From Candidatus Bathyarchaeota archaeon (GTDB lineage Archaea; Thermoproteota; Bathyarchaeia; Bathyarchaeales; Bathyarchaeaceae), in NCBI GenBank assembly GCA_030608565.1, contig JAUWDY010000010.1:1-47745 (forward strand): 47,745 nucleotides of DNA, given 5' to 3'. Shown one piece after another: positions 8,106 to 16,692 of the stretch. Within the stretch, counting starts at the first letter, position 1. Each line of letters begins with the position of its first letter. Below the pieces are notes generated by a model. It was given only the letters and a program-made list of their open reading frames with translations, was not told the DNA's origin and made no database searches. Position numbers and translations under genes: made by a program.

Positions 8106-8904
8106 CGGCTAGAGCCCCAAAATCTTCTGGCGTCAACTGCTGCACTCTTTTATCGTGAAAGAGTAGGGAATCTGCCAACTTTATCATGTCTTTTTTCTTT
8201 ATCCCTCGATTGCGCAGAAAAGGAACAATTGCATTTCTCACTTTTTTGTTTCGTTGGGTAAACAATGTCCGTACGAGCTCAAAAAAGATTTTTTCATCCC
8301 TCACTCGGAAAGGAGGCTTTCTCGGCTTCAACCGCACCACTATGGAATCTACGTCTGGAGATGGATAAAACATGTCTCGAGACACATAGTCTAGGAGCTC
8401 CACTTCAGCCCGATAATATGTAGAGACCGTTAGCCTCCCATAGTCTTTGCTACCAACACGACCTACCATCCTCTCCGCAAATTCCTTCTGAAAAGTCAAG
8501 ACGGCACAGTCAAACGCCCTTTCCAAAAGCCAAAACAAAATAGGAGATGAAATAGAATATGGAGGAGTTGAAACCATCTTGTTGAACGGAGGAACATTAA
8601 CGCTTAGTATGTCTCCTTCTATCAAGTCCACGTTCTGCAACCCATGAAGCTGATCTTTCAGTATCTTCACCAATCTAGAATCAACTTCGACAGCAACAAC
8701 TCTTTTGCATTCTTGAGAAAGAAGTTCGGTGAGAAAGCCTAATCCAGCGCCCACCTCTAAAACAACGTCCTCCTTGTTTATAGACGCGTAAGAAATCATT
8801 CTCTGCAAAAGGGCACGGTCCACTGCAAAGGTTTGTCCTAGGCGTTTTTTTGGCAAAAATTTGTGAAGGTAGATAAGTCGCTTTGTCCGTTGAAGGAGAC
8901 TCAT
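8092..8904 (-). CDS. ksgA: 16S rRNA adenine dimethyltransferase KsgA/Dim1
   Basis: 270 residues. It dimethylates two adjacent adenines in the 3' terminal hairpin of 16S rRNA (m6,2A) and acts in small-subunit maturation. Seen: KKRLGQTFAVDRAL (about 19-32), SAM loop VLEVGAGLGFLTELL (about 48-62), VAVEVDSRLV, motif IV STPPYSISSPILFWLL, and LTFQKEFAERMVGRVGSKDYGRLTV. One oddity: the motif IV asparagine (N in NLPY/NIPY) is Thr here. The gene is 11 bases after DUF655 and overlaps hemK2, the usual archaeal order DUF655-ksgA-hemK2. Confidence 0.94.
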   Translation of the reverse strand: MSLLQRTKRLIYLHKFLPKKRLGQTFAVDRALLQRMISYASINKEDVVLEVGAGLGFLTELLSQECKRVVAVEVDSRLVKILKDQLHGLQNVDLIEGDILSVNVPPFNKMVSTPPYSISSPILFWLLERAFDCAVLTFQKEFAERMVGRVGSKDYGRLTVSTYYRAEVELLDYVSRDMFYPSPDVDSIVVRLKPRKPPFRVRDEKIFFELVRTLFTQRNKKVRNAIVPFLRNRGIKKKDMIKLADSLLFHDKRVQQLTPEDFGALADEFA

Positions 8905-8915
8905 AGTTGTACCAA

Positions 8916-9527
8916 CTACGGTGCTCTCGTGAACAATCTATATTTGCTTTCGCCGGGCAGTTCCTCTATAATCCTCTTTGTCACGAGTTTAGCGGGGCTA
9001 GGTATGTTGGCGCGTTGCTGCAAGTCTTCAAAGTTTTCGAAGGGTTTTCTTTCTCGTTCATCAATAATTTGCCACATGTATTTCTTTCCAATGCCTGGAA
9101 TCAATTCTAACGCGTGCATCCTAGGCGTTAGCGCTTGAACCATGTTGAAGAAGTTGATGAACCAGCTTTCACGACTCAGCACAATTTTTTCCACTACGCT
9201 GAAGAGCTCCATTTTTGCACTAGATGTCAACTCGTCATAGTTAATTCTCCCGATGATGTATGTGATCTTTTCACGATTGCTTTTTCCAACATAGACTCTG
9301 TCATATGTCTTTAGGACAACACCTTCTTTTGCGATTGCTTCAAGAAGTGTGAAAAATTCTTCGCCAACTACCTGAACTAAGGCGCCTGCTCGATATCTAT
9401 GTCTGGCTTCCGCCCTTCCGTGAGGAAGATAGTCGAGAACGTATGCGTATTCTTCATAACGTTTTGAGAAATCGTATGCCCTCTCTCTCCTCTCTTCTCT
9501 ACGTCTTGAAAACTCGTGGCCCCGCAT
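8916..9527 (-). CDS. DUF655 family protein (helix-hairpin-helix nucleic-acid-binding)
   Basis: About 203 residues from the ATG I chose at 9527. RRREERRERAYDFSKRYEEYAYVLDYLPHGR and AYDRVYVGK-like elements (here KTYDRVYVGKSNREKI) are typical of archaeal DUF655. The C-terminus LELIPGIGKKYMWQIIDERERKPFENFEDL is a helix-hairpin-helix, suggesting RNA or DNA binding. DUF655 is nearly always next to ksgA and rpo4/L21e in archaea, pointing to a ribosome-related role that has not been shown. The frame stays open upstream to 9764, with other starts (GTG at 9584), but that extension looks unrelated and is rich in Lys/Asn, so the start is uncertain. Confidence 0.85.
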   Translation of the reverse strand: MRGHEFSRRREERRERAYDFSKRYEEYAYVLDYLPHGRAEARHRYRAGALVQVVGEEFFTLLEAIAKEGVVLKTYDRVYVGKSNREKITYIIGRINYDELTSSAKMELFSVVEKIVLSRESWFINFFNMVQALTPRMHALELIPGIGKKYMWQIIDERERKPFENFEDLQQRANIPSPAKLVTKRIIEELPGESKYRLFTRAP

Positions 9528-9823
9528 TTGAATTTCACGCCTTATATCAACTACTTTTTCGAAAAGTCTGTTCTGGATTCGCACTTGCGGATGGTTGTTT
9601 TGCGGGGTTTGCTTTCCAACGTTGCATCCTTCTTGTTGTATAATATCTTTTATGAGTTCGCGTTTATTAGTTTTCTTACTTTCTAATACATTATTTCTTA
9701 GGCACACTCGGTTTTTCCATAAAAATTTCCTTTTGATTGTTATGATAAGAGAAAGGCTTGACAAAAGATCGCGCGCTAAAAGCTTAATGTAATAGATTTG
9801 TAATTAATAATGGGGTCGTAACA

Positions 9824-10734
9824 ATGATAGGACAAATTCGAGACTTGAAAATCACAACCCTTGCTGAAAACTCAGTCATACCACGATATCTTGGACAATG
9901 GGGGTTATCCTTTCTTCTTGAATTGGTCGACATCAAGGGTAATAACCGGAAGATAGTCTTTGACACTGGCACTCATAAAGAATCATTGTTCCATAACATT
10001 AAAGAATTGAAAAGGATTTGAGCGATGTGGACTGTGTGGTCATTAGCCATGGACATCAAGACCATACAGCAGCTACAGTTGAAGTGGTAAAAGCCGCGCG
10101 AAGTCCAAAAGTTTATGCTCACCCTCATACTTTTTTGCCTCGTTTTTACGAAGATAAAACTGGAAAGCGGAGGAAACATGGCGTTCCAGAAGGAGAGGGA
10201 ATAGAGGAAATTGAACAAGCAGGAGGAGAGGTGTTTCTTAAAAAAGAGCCTGTAGAGATAGTGCCTGGAGTTTGGACGACAGGACAGATTCAAAGAGTAA
10301 CTACTTTTGAACACTCATTTCCTCTTGACAAAGGCAGAAGAGACATCATAGTTGTCGATCGAAACGAGGTTGACGATCATATCCTTGACGATCAAGCTCT
10401 GTGGATGGATGTCCACGAGTTCGGACCTATAATGATTACAGGTTGTGCACATGCAGGACCAGTAAACACAATCCTGCAAGTTCAAAAACTCAGCAACTTC
10501 AGAAAGATACACGGCCTAATAGGCGGTACACACCTAGTTGGGCGCTCTGAAGAGTATATTCAACAGACTATTAGTGAACTGAGAAAGGTCGGACTGAAAA
10601 TGATTTCACCGTGCCACTGCACTGGATTTAAGGCTATGACAAAACTTTGGCAAGCCTTCCCAAAATCGTTCATCCTTAACTCCTCTGGGAGAACAATCGA
10701 AGTAGGTAAAGAACCCAAAACCCGTTTGATCTAA
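9824..10734 (+). pseudogene. Metallo-beta-lactamase fold hydrolase, split by a one-base frameshift
   Basis: Two overlapping frames together make one full MBL protein of about 303 residues. The first (9824-10021) gives the N-terminal strands IRDLKITTLAENSV...LELVDIKGNNRKIVFDTGTH; the second (10018-10734) begins at the metal motif VVISHGHQDHT, then HTFLPRFYE, GCAHAGPVNTI, GGTHLVGRSEEYIQ and SPCHCTGF. This layout is the group annotated as 7,8-dihydropterin-6-methyl-4-(beta-D-ribofuranosyl)aminobenzene-phosphate synthase-like MBL proteins. Adding one A to the AAAA run at 10010-10013 joins the frames as KELKKDLSDVDCVV. All metal ligands are intact, so the shift is either a sequencing error or a very recent mutation. 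It is a plus-strand gene within an otherwise minus-strand region. Confidence 0.85.
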
Positions 10735-10877
10735 CAGTTGTATTTACAGAAAGGCGCGCGCTCTGGTTAGAGACAGCGGAAATGAGTTAAAAACTCATCT
10801 TATCCACATTCGCCCCATTACTTGAAACGTTTGAACGGTTAAAAGGTTTACTTGAGCATGCATGAAAACAAAATAAT

Positions 10878-11480
10878 TCAGAACCACACTAGTAAGTTCA
10901 GAATGAGAAGAGCAACACCTATCCCAATGAAGCTTGCAAATGTCACCACAGCCCATTGATTGTCACCCTTCCACTTTTTTTTCTCGATGAATTGCTCTGA
11001 ATGCTCGAAAGCTTTTCGAGACTCCCAGTAGTATTTAATCATGAAATTTTCGTCTTTTTCCCAAATCAGATCTCTAGGTCTTTTTTCCTTCTTAGTTTTG
11101 ACTTGACTATCTATTCCAAGCATATTTTCTATCTTCGCGACTAGTACAACCCTTCTCAGGAATGCACTATAGTATCGAGTTGTAGATTTAATCGCTAATA
11201 GTGATAGTACGATAACGGCTACTGGGAGCATAAGCAAAACCCAATGGAGCATCGACCATCTTATTACATTAATCCCTGCGATTACCAGTTGTATGATTCC
11301 ACCTGTATATAGACCTAACAACGCCGACAGCAGTACGGTGTAATAGTTCCTAACATTAAAATGACGATTAAGGCTTTTGCCCATGTAATCATGATATATC
11401 TTGTAAAGTGAAAGGAGAGTAACTTTGTCGAGTTCTCGACCTTTTTCATCAGAATACCATGATTCTTTCTTATTCTTCAT
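10878..11480 (-). CDS. Unknown membrane protein with three predicted transmembrane segments
   Basis: About 200 residues from the ATG at 11480, which has AAAGGA seven bases upstream; an ATG five codons earlier lies inside a GCATGC palindrome. Hydrophobic segments: TVLLSALLGLYTGGIIQLVI, HWVLLMLPVAVIVLSLLAI and, at the C-terminus, FASFIGIGVALLILNLLVWF. The N-terminus (YKIYHDYMGKSLNRHFNVRNYY) and the middle (SRKAFEHSEQFIEKKKW) are polar and face the cytoplasm or stroma-like side. The shape recalls small bacterial RipA/SLATT-type membrane proteins, but I cannot assign it. It lies in the accessory block that splits the L21e-Rpo4/DUF655-KsgA cluster. Confidence 0.7.
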   Translation of the reverse strand: MKNKKESWYSDEKGRELDKVTLLSLYKIYHDYMGKSLNRHFNVRNYYTVLLSALLGLYTGGIIQLVIAGINVIRWSMLHWVLLMLPVAVIVLSLLAIKSTTRYYSAFLRRVVLVAKIENMLGIDSQVKTKKEKRPRDLIWEKDENFMIKYYWESRKAFEHSEQFIEKKKWKGDNQWAVVTFASFIGIGVALLILNLLVWF

Positions 11481-11509
11481 GCGAATTCCTTTCATGCATG
11501 CATATGTCT

Positions 11510-11833
11510 TTAGGGACTAAATCTACCCGCTTTCCTGAGTTCAACGAAATTCTTGATATTCTCTGCCGTTAAAACTTCCCTTAACTTAGCAGAGTTTTTA
11601 GCGTATAATTTCTCCTGAGCAAAATGATGAAGGTCTATAAGTAATTCACCAATATTCTTGAATCCCTCCAGATTGCTCACAAAATCAACTTCAGCCCCCT
11701 TGGGTTTCCATTTGGGCTTGGACACTCTAATTATGTACTGAACTGGATACCGCTCTACAAACTTAGCTACAATTGATAAAGTATAGCCACCCCTGTTGGT
11801 TTCCCGCAATAGTATATTTTCGTTCTCGGACAT
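11510..11833 (-). CDS. Hypothetical protein, 107 residues
   Basis: A soluble, basic, mixed alpha/beta protein. The N-terminal half alternates as beta strands (YTLSIVAKFV, YPVQYIIRVSKP), then AEVDFVSNLEGFKNIGELLIDLHHFAQEKLYAKNS and a helical C-terminus. No family recognised. A weak GGAG lies before the ATG. It is 29 bases upstream of the unknown membrane protein on the same strand, so the pair may form one transcript and act together. A GCATGCATGCAT-type palindrome lies just after its stop. Confidence 0.6.
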   Translation of the reverse strand: MSENENILLRETNRGGYTLSIVAKFVERYPVQYIIRVSKPKWKPKGAEVDFVSNLEGFKNIGELLIDLHHFAQEKLYAKNSAKLREVLTAENIKNFVELRKAGRFSP

Positions 11834-11968
11834 ACTCAGTTACATCTCCACTCATTATTCTTTATACATTGCACTATTTAATGCATAAGATAGAGCCTTC
11901 TTTCTGAAACTGCATGCATGTATATGCATATATCTTATGCTAACATGCATTACTATAGGGAGAAAGCT

Positions 11969-12810
11969 GTGAAGAAAGCTTGGCTTGTGATAGGTATAGT
12001 AGTTAGTGTCTTGGGGCATTTTCGATTCTTTCTGAGTATTTTTATGTTGAAAGAGGCATCTCAAGGGAAGTTTCCTATTCCGTTCAGGTTCCTTATTCTG
12101 CTCAGGTTCCTTACACAATTGAGGTTCCGTACGAAGTGCAAGTTGAAGTGACGAAGACAAAAATCGTACTAGACCGCTCAGTAACTCTAAAAGCACTATT
12201 CACTATGGAAAATCAAGATTTCTTGGTGGAGACTGGTCGAATGATGCAGATCTCTTGGTCAAGTACCAGATCCGTTTTGCTGTTTTCTATCATGAAGGCG
12301 AGTACATGGAACGCGCTCTATCAAGCTTTAGTATTGGAATTTGGATTATTTATAGCAGTGGCTATTATCACTGGGGGCTCGCTAACTCCCGTGGTACTTG
12401 CAGCATTGCCCGCTTTCATAGTTTCGACCGCAACAACAATTCTGACTTCAGGTGATTATTATAGAACAAGTAGTGCTGGAGAAGTTGCAACAAAATACCT
12501 CGAGCCAAGTCTTTACAAGCTCGTGATTATTGATGTAAGCGATAGTGGTGGATCCCTGAATGCTGAAGTGCCCTATGAATACAACACAATGGAAACTCAA
12601 ACAAGGTATAGAACAGAGACAAGATACAGAGAAGAGATAGAGTATTACGATGAAACAAGATATAGAACAGAAGAGCAAAGTGTTGAGGAACCACTTCTTG
12701 CCATGCCACGCTTCAAAGGGATTGAATGGAATGTTTTGGGATATGCTACCTTCTTGAGTGGAATAATGGCCTTGGTAGCAGGTATCATCATGGGGAAGAA
12801 ACATAGTTGA
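11969..12810 (+). pseudogene. Membrane-anchored repeat protein, split by a one-base frameshift
   Basis: Start GTG at 11969 has AGGGAGAA six bases upstream and encodes a signal-anchor (KKAWLVIGIVVSVLG). The frame is then lost at the GGGG run 12013-12016; adding one G continues it as LGAFSILSEYFYVERGIS into the long frame that ends at 12810, making about 280 residues. The restored part has repeats VPYSAQVPYTIEVPYEVQV, a predicted extracytoplasmic beta domain with ISWSSTRSVLLFSI, a hydrophobic Gly/Leu stretch, a Tyr/Arg/Thr-rich repeat (TRYRTETRYREE, DETRYRTEE) and a C-terminal membrane helix ending GKKHS. It looks like an archaeal surface or stalk protein. Function unknown. Confidence 0.75.
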
Positions 12811-12880
12811 TGCGATGCATGCACTAATTTGTATTGAGACTGTAGGAAAACCAACATAATGAAGCTACAGAGACACCAAC

Positions 12881-12906
12881 GAGCGAAGCGAACGAAGTGA
12901 GCGAGC
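12881..12906. repeat. Short imperfect repeat of the GAGCGAAGCG / GAAGTGAGCGAGC type
   Basis: A 26-base GC-rich stretch made of repeated GAGCGAA/GAACGAAG/GTGAGCGAGC units in an otherwise AT-rich intergenic gap. Closely similar extragenic sequences are known from many prokaryotic genomes. It can fold weakly on itself. It lies in the gap between the membrane repeat protein and Rpo4, at the edge of the accessory block. No function can be assigned. Confidence 0.45.
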
Positions 12907-13019
12907 ACAACAATCGTTCGAGGAAGGAATAAAAAATTTATTCGAGCTTACGCAACGAGTCTTGTCATATGCACTTCTGGTTTGTTCGGCGAACCAGTTT
13001 TCACACCGTTGCGAAACTC

Positions 13020-13358
13020 TTACTCCTTTTTCCGGTACTCATCTAAGAAAGCGAGTATTGCTTCTAGTTTAGAGGTTTCCACAATCTTATGTCCGCCAGC
13101 CAAAAAAACTCGAACCTCCTGTATGCTTTCAGGCATGCAGTTGATGACTTGGACAGCTTCCTCCTCTTCCAATTCAAACTGCTCCATAAGTTTCTTCACG
13201 ATTTTTTCTGCAGTTTTAGCATCTACCTTAGAGAATTTTGCCGCGTAATCCAAGGATCTTCGTTGGAACTGATCAAGCTGTTCTTCGCCTATTGATTCTA
13301 GCATTTTTTTAACTTCGGGAACCGTGACTATATGCTTCTTCGTTGCTTTTCTAGGCAT
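13020..13358 (-). CDS. rpoF: DNA-directed RNA polymerase subunit F (Rpo4/Rpb4)
   Basis: 112 residues of archaeal Rpo4. Typical elements: TVPEVKKMLESIGEEQLDQFQRRSLDYAAKFSKVD (N-terminal tip-association and HRDC-like helices) and the C-terminal helices ending LAGGHKIVETSKLEAILAFLDEY. Rpo4 pairs with Rpo7 in the polymerase stalk. It begins three bases after L21e on the same strand, the order seen across archaea. In most archaea DUF655 would follow; here a 3.3 kb accessory block comes first. Confidence 0.94.
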   Translation of the reverse strand: MPRKATKKHIVTVPEVKKMLESIGEEQLDQFQRRSLDYAAKFSKVDAKTAEKIVKKLMEQFELEEEEAVQVINCMPESIQEVRVFLAGGHKIVETSKLEAILAFLDEYRKKE

Positions 13359-13361
13359 TTT

Positions 13362-13661
13362 TCATCCTCCTACATGAGGTTTTAGATGTTCTGGGCGCAC
13401 AATTATCTCTTTCACCGCTTTTCCCTGCGTGACGTTTACGATGTAGGCTCTGCCTCTTTTATCAGCTATGACGCCTATTCTTCCATGGAATCTTCGGTGA
13501 GGCATACCCTTATGAACGCTTGGATCAAGCTTAACTACCACTTTCTCTCCCGGCTTATACTCATAAAGTATTTTACTGAGCCCTGTTTTCCCCCGTTCTC
13601 GAGGTTTTCTCCTTAAAAGGGAACGAGTTTTCCTGCGATATCCTTTCGCTTTTCTTCCCAT
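13362..13661 (-). CDS. rpl21e: 50S ribosomal protein L21e
   Basis: 99 residues. MGRKAKGYRRKTRSLLRRKPRERGKTGLSKILYEYKPGEKVVVKLDPSVHKGMPHRRFHGRIG is the L21e pattern, with the KGMPH and HGRIG motifs. I chose the ATG at 13661, nine bases after GGAGGG; a TTG two codons upstream is too close to that ribosome site. The gene overlaps nothing and starts right after the Pus10 stop, so SRP54-Pus10-L21e-Rpo4 is probably one transcription unit. Confidence 0.95.
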   Translation of the reverse strand: MGRKAKGYRRKTRSLLRRKPRERGKTGLSKILYEYKPGEKVVVKLDPSVHKGMPHRRFHGRIGVIADKRGRAYIVNVTQGKAVKEIIVRPEHLKPHVGG

Positions 13662-13663
13662 TT

Positions 13664-15073
13664 TCAAGATCCCTCCATAACGACGTTTAAAACGTCTAAC
13701 TCGAGAGGTTTAGCCTTAGCGTTAACGATCTTAGTGACGTTGGGGTCGGTTCGACCTTCGTCGCCGGTTATTAATTCTTTAATGTAAAGTCCTCCTTGAC
13801 AACGGATTCTCAATTCCACACGGCTAGGCTTTAACCTCTTTATTTTCGTCGTATATATGTGCTTTTCTCGGATGCGGTCTGCTCTTCTGTGCAGGACACG
13901 TAGAGGAGTTTGCTGATGAACACCCAGATTGGTAAGCGTTTTCTCTAGGGCTTCTAACTCGTCATCAGAAATGTTTCTGTCAAACTCGACGATTACCTTG
14001 TAGATTTTTTGTGCTGCCTCCGCTTTCTTTAATTTTCTAACCATATCTCTATCAGCGACGCACAGATTCAGAACTTTCACTTTGCCCTCCGCCTGTTTAT
14101 TGATTGTTCGTGCAAGATTTTGTAAGTTTATAAATCGTTTTTTGGGCTTTTTGACTTCTATAATGAACGGTCTTCCAGATCCCAGCATGCGAGCGTCGAC
14201 GTCTTCTCGCCCAGCCGCATGAAATGCGGTCTCTTCTCCACGGGTTTTTTGTAATGTTGGTCCTGCGATGATTTCTTCGACCGATTCTGAGTACGTTTTT
14301 CCTGTCCCGTTGCATCGTGGGCACCCTTTTCCTCTGCATTCAGAGCAAAGCCATTTTGACTGTGGTATTCCTCGGATCAGTTTTTTGTATTTACCCATGA
14401 TATGCAGTGGGTTTACTTGGAGTGTGACTTGTTTGGTGAAGGGGTTGACGAGGACTACAACTTCTGGCTTTGTGTATTCTGCTGTTTTTTGTGTGATTTC
14501 TGAGAGTTTCTTGCCGATGTTACGGCTAAATTCGTTCCGCATGCTTTCTCCGTGTTTCACCGCAAACTCAGCCTTAAACTCGTCTTCCCTTTCCTCCACT
14601 TTGATTGGTAGTTCTATGCCGACTAGAAATGTGCCATACTCGTAGTCTTGCAATTTTTCCACTGAACTGTCTACTAGTTCTTGTAAGAGTTTAAATTGGC
14701 CCTCACAGAGATGACATTCCCGCCTTTTTCCGGCCCGTTTTTTCGTTTTTCTTAATATTTCGGCAGCCATATCGAAGGATCCATTTGTTGCCATTGTTTT
14801 GAGGAGCGAGACTCCTGCTTTTTCCCTTAGGAGTGCTAATTGATGGCCTTTCATGGTTAACATTAGCTTGAGGGTATCACCTCGTTTTTTGTTGTCTACG
14901 CCGTAGCCTAGCAGAGCAAATTGTCTCCCTAAGCAATGGTTGCAGAGGGGACGTTTCTCAAGCATTTTTCGCGCCCTTTCAAGTATCTCCGTGAAGAACC
15001 ATCCTCCTTTTACTTGAACATGCCACCGTGTTTTTAGATGTTTTTTATTACGGCATCCTAAGTTTTTTCCCAA
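13664..15073 (-). CDS. pus10: tRNA pseudouridine synthase Pus10
   Basis: Up to 469 residues. Pus10 makes pseudouridine 54 and 55 in archaeal tRNAs. Seen: N-terminal zinc-binding THUMP-containing part with PLCNHCLGRQFALLGYG (about 42-58) and CHLCEG; a second Cys pair cluster CSECRGKGCPRCNGTG (about 242-257, also close to typical CxxC knuckles); catalytic domain with AAGREDVDARMLGSGRPF, whose Asp is the nucleophile; and C-terminal GGLYIKELITGDEGRTDPNV. The only starts are TTG at 15073, overlapping SRP54 by 26 bases, or ATG at 14965. Family homology begins before the ATG, so I kept the TTG, but the true start is uncertain. Confidence 0.9.
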   Translation of the reverse strand: MGKNLGCRNKKHLKTRWHVQVKGGWFFTEILERARKMLEKRPLCNHCLGRQFALLGYGVDNKKRGDTLKLMLTMKGHQLALLREKAGVSLLKTMATNGSFDMAAEILRKTKKRAGKRRECHLCEGQFKLLQELVDSSVEKLQDYEYGTFLVGIELPIKVEEREDEFKAEFAVKHGESMRNEFSRNIGKKLSEITQKTAEYTKPEVVVLVNPFTKQVTLQVNPLHIMGKYKKLIRGIPQSKWLCSECRGKGCPRCNGTGKTYSESVEEIIAGPTLQKTRGEETAFHAAGREDVDARMLGSGRPFIIEVKKPKKRFINLQNLARTINKQAEGKVKVLNLCVADRDMVRKLKKAEAAQKIYKVIVEFDRNISDDELEALEKTLTNLGVHQQTPLRVLHRRADRIREKHIYTTKIKRLKPSRVELRIRCQGGLYIKELITGDEGRTDPNVTKIVNAKAKPLELDVLNVVMEGS

Positions 15074-16373
15074 AAAATGGAAGCTTCTTCCTTCTCAATG
15101 TTTTCATCATCTTCCTCATCATTGAGTGTTGTTTAAGAAGTTCTTTCACTTCTTTGTCGGTGGCGCCTGCCCCTCGGGCTACGCGTCGTATTCTGGATGC
15201 ATTGAAGATTTTTGGTTTTTCCCTCTCAGTTGGGGTCATTGATTCAATGATTACCTTCCATCTTTCTAGGCGGTCTTCAGCGATGTCCATTTGGTCTTCA
15301 GGTATGTCATAAGAAAAACCCGGAATCATCTTCAGAAGATGTCGAAGCGGTCCCATGCTTTTCATGGATTCGAATTGTTCGTACATGTCCGTGAGAGTGA
15401 ATCTTCCGCTCAGAAACGCTCGCATCTTCTTCTCTGGAGCCTTTATCTCTGCCTCGCGCACTTTTTCGATGAGTGTTTGGAGGTCGCCCATGCCTAACAG
15501 TCTGCCTACGAATCGTGATGGGACAAAGGATTCTATGTCGTTGATTTTTTCGCCTGTGCCGATGAATTTTATGGGTGCTCCTATTGCTGCGACGGCTGAG
15601 AGTGCGCCTCCTCCTCTCGCGGAGCCGTCTAGTTTCGCAACTAAAATTGATCCGATTGGTGTGGCTTCATGGAATGCCTTTGCCTGTACTGCTGCTTGTT
15701 GGCCTATGGTGCCGTCGACTACTAAGATCACTTCGGTGGGTTTGACTGCTTTTTCCATTTCTTTCATTTCTTTGATCAGGCTTGTCTCGTCTTTGTGTCG
15801 TCCAGCGGTGTCGATGAGGATTACGTCGTATTTAGGAAATTGTTTTAGTCCGTCTCGGGCAACTGTGACGGCATTTTTTGTTTTCGAGTCTCCGTAGACG
15901 GGAACGTTTATGCGTTTGGCTAGTTGTTCTAGTTGTGCGAGTGCGCCTGGTCTGTAGGTGTCTGTGCAGACGAGTGCTGTTTTTAGCCCTCTTTTTTGGA
16001 AGTATCTAGCAAGTTTTGCCGCAGCCGTGGTTTTGCCTGAGCCTTGTATTCCCACAAGCATGAGAGTGTTTGTTTTTCCAGTTTTTATCTTCAGTGGAGC
16101 GGGTTTTTCGCCTAAGAAGCGTGTTAGTTCTTCGTAGACCACTTTTATTACGTGTTCTCGTCTGGGGACTCCTGGTGGAAGTTTTTCTCCTAAAGCTCTG
16201 TCTTCTATTCGTTTTGAGATTTCAAGAACCAGTTTCACGTTAACATCCGCTTGGAGTAACGCTCGTTGAATGTCACGGGCCAACTCCTTTACAGTAGCCT
16301 CATCCACGATAGGAGCCCGGAAAATCTTCTTTAACGCACTGTATAGGCCTTTTCCCAGCGTTTGGAGTGCCAT
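15048..16373 (-). CDS. srp54: Signal recognition particle protein SRP54 (Ffh)
   Basis: 441 residues, full length. N domain helices (1-85), G domain with Walker A VGIQGSGKTTAAAKLA (108-116 core), DTYRPGALAQL, DTAGR and TKLDGSARGGGALS-like AKLDGSARGGGALS; then the Met-rich M domain with SMGPLRHLLKMIPG and RIRRVARGAGATDKEVKELLKQH, which binds the signal peptide and 7S RNA. It binds the signal peptides of nascent chains and, with FtsY, docks ribosomes at the SecYEG translocon. Minus-strand head of SRP54-Pus10-L21e-Rpo4. Confidence 0.96.
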   Translation of the reverse strand: MALQTLGKGLYSALKKIFRAPIVDEATVKELARDIQRALLQADVNVKLVLEISKRIEDRALGEKLPPGVPRREHVIKVVYEELTRFLGEKPAPLKIKTGKTNTLMLVGIQGSGKTTAAAKLARYFQKRGLKTALVCTDTYRPGALAQLEQLAKRINVPVYGDSKTKNAVTVARDGLKQFPKYDVILIDTAGRHKDETSLIKEMKEMEKAVKPTEVILVVDGTIGQQAAVQAKAFHEATPIGSILVAKLDGSARGGGALSAVAAIGAPIKFIGTGEKINDIESFVPSRFVGRLLGMGDLQTLIEKVREAEIKAPEKKMRAFLSGRFTLTDMYEQFESMKSMGPLRHLLKMIPGFSYDIPEDQMDIAEDRLERWKVIIESMTPTEREKPKIFNASRIRRVARGAGATDKEVKELLKQHSMMRKMMKTLRRKKLPFFGKKLRMP

Positions 16374-16692
16374 CGTTTATTCATTGCCCTCTTTGTTCTT
16401 ATGCTGTATCTATTTCTCTTCTCACACTTCTTTATTAAGTAAATTATTTGCTGGTAAAAAACCGAGATGTGAAATAACGCCATTTTTAAGATGCAACTTT
16501 GTGCTCTATTGTGCAAAAGTTTGAGACTACTAACCCAAAAGAATCTGAAAAACCCTACAAACAAAAAACAAAACCAAAAACAACCTACAGCACTTCACTA
16601 AAAATTCCTCTCAACTCTAAATACATATTTGATTCTCATTCACCATAACCCTTTTCTCCCACAGGAACAAATCTAAACAAAGGAAACAAATC
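16374..16692. other. Intergenic region between divergent SRP54 and PAC2 genes
   Basis: About 320 bases with no convincing gene. It must carry both promoters. On the minus strand CTTAATAAAG (about 16430) is a possible SRP54 TATA box; on the plus strand CTCTAAATACATA (about 16615) is a possible box for the PAC2 gene. Between 16560 and 16600 there is a strongly purine/cytosine-biased AAAACAAAACC tract. A 77-codon minus-strand frame here overlaps the SRP54 start and looks random. Confidence 0.5.

Noticed and set aside
8916-9764. Longer DUF655 protein starting at 9764
   Set aside because: The extra 79 residues are Lys/Asn-rich and unlike the family; homology begins near the ATG at 9527.
9990-10030. 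Programmed -1 ribosomal frameshift in the MBL gene
   Set aside because: The local sequence TTG-AAA-AGG is not a good slippery heptamer and no downstream hairpin is evident; three similar homopolymer breaks elsewhere make an error more likely.
12976-12998. CTGGTT/AACCAG hairpin after Rpo4 as a terminator
   Set aside because: The stem is only six pairs and no T run follows in the minus direction; not listed as a feature.
16331-16564. 77-codon minus-strand frame upstream of SRP54
   Set aside because: Overlaps the SRP54 start in another frame and its sequence looks random; the region is better explained as promoter DNA.
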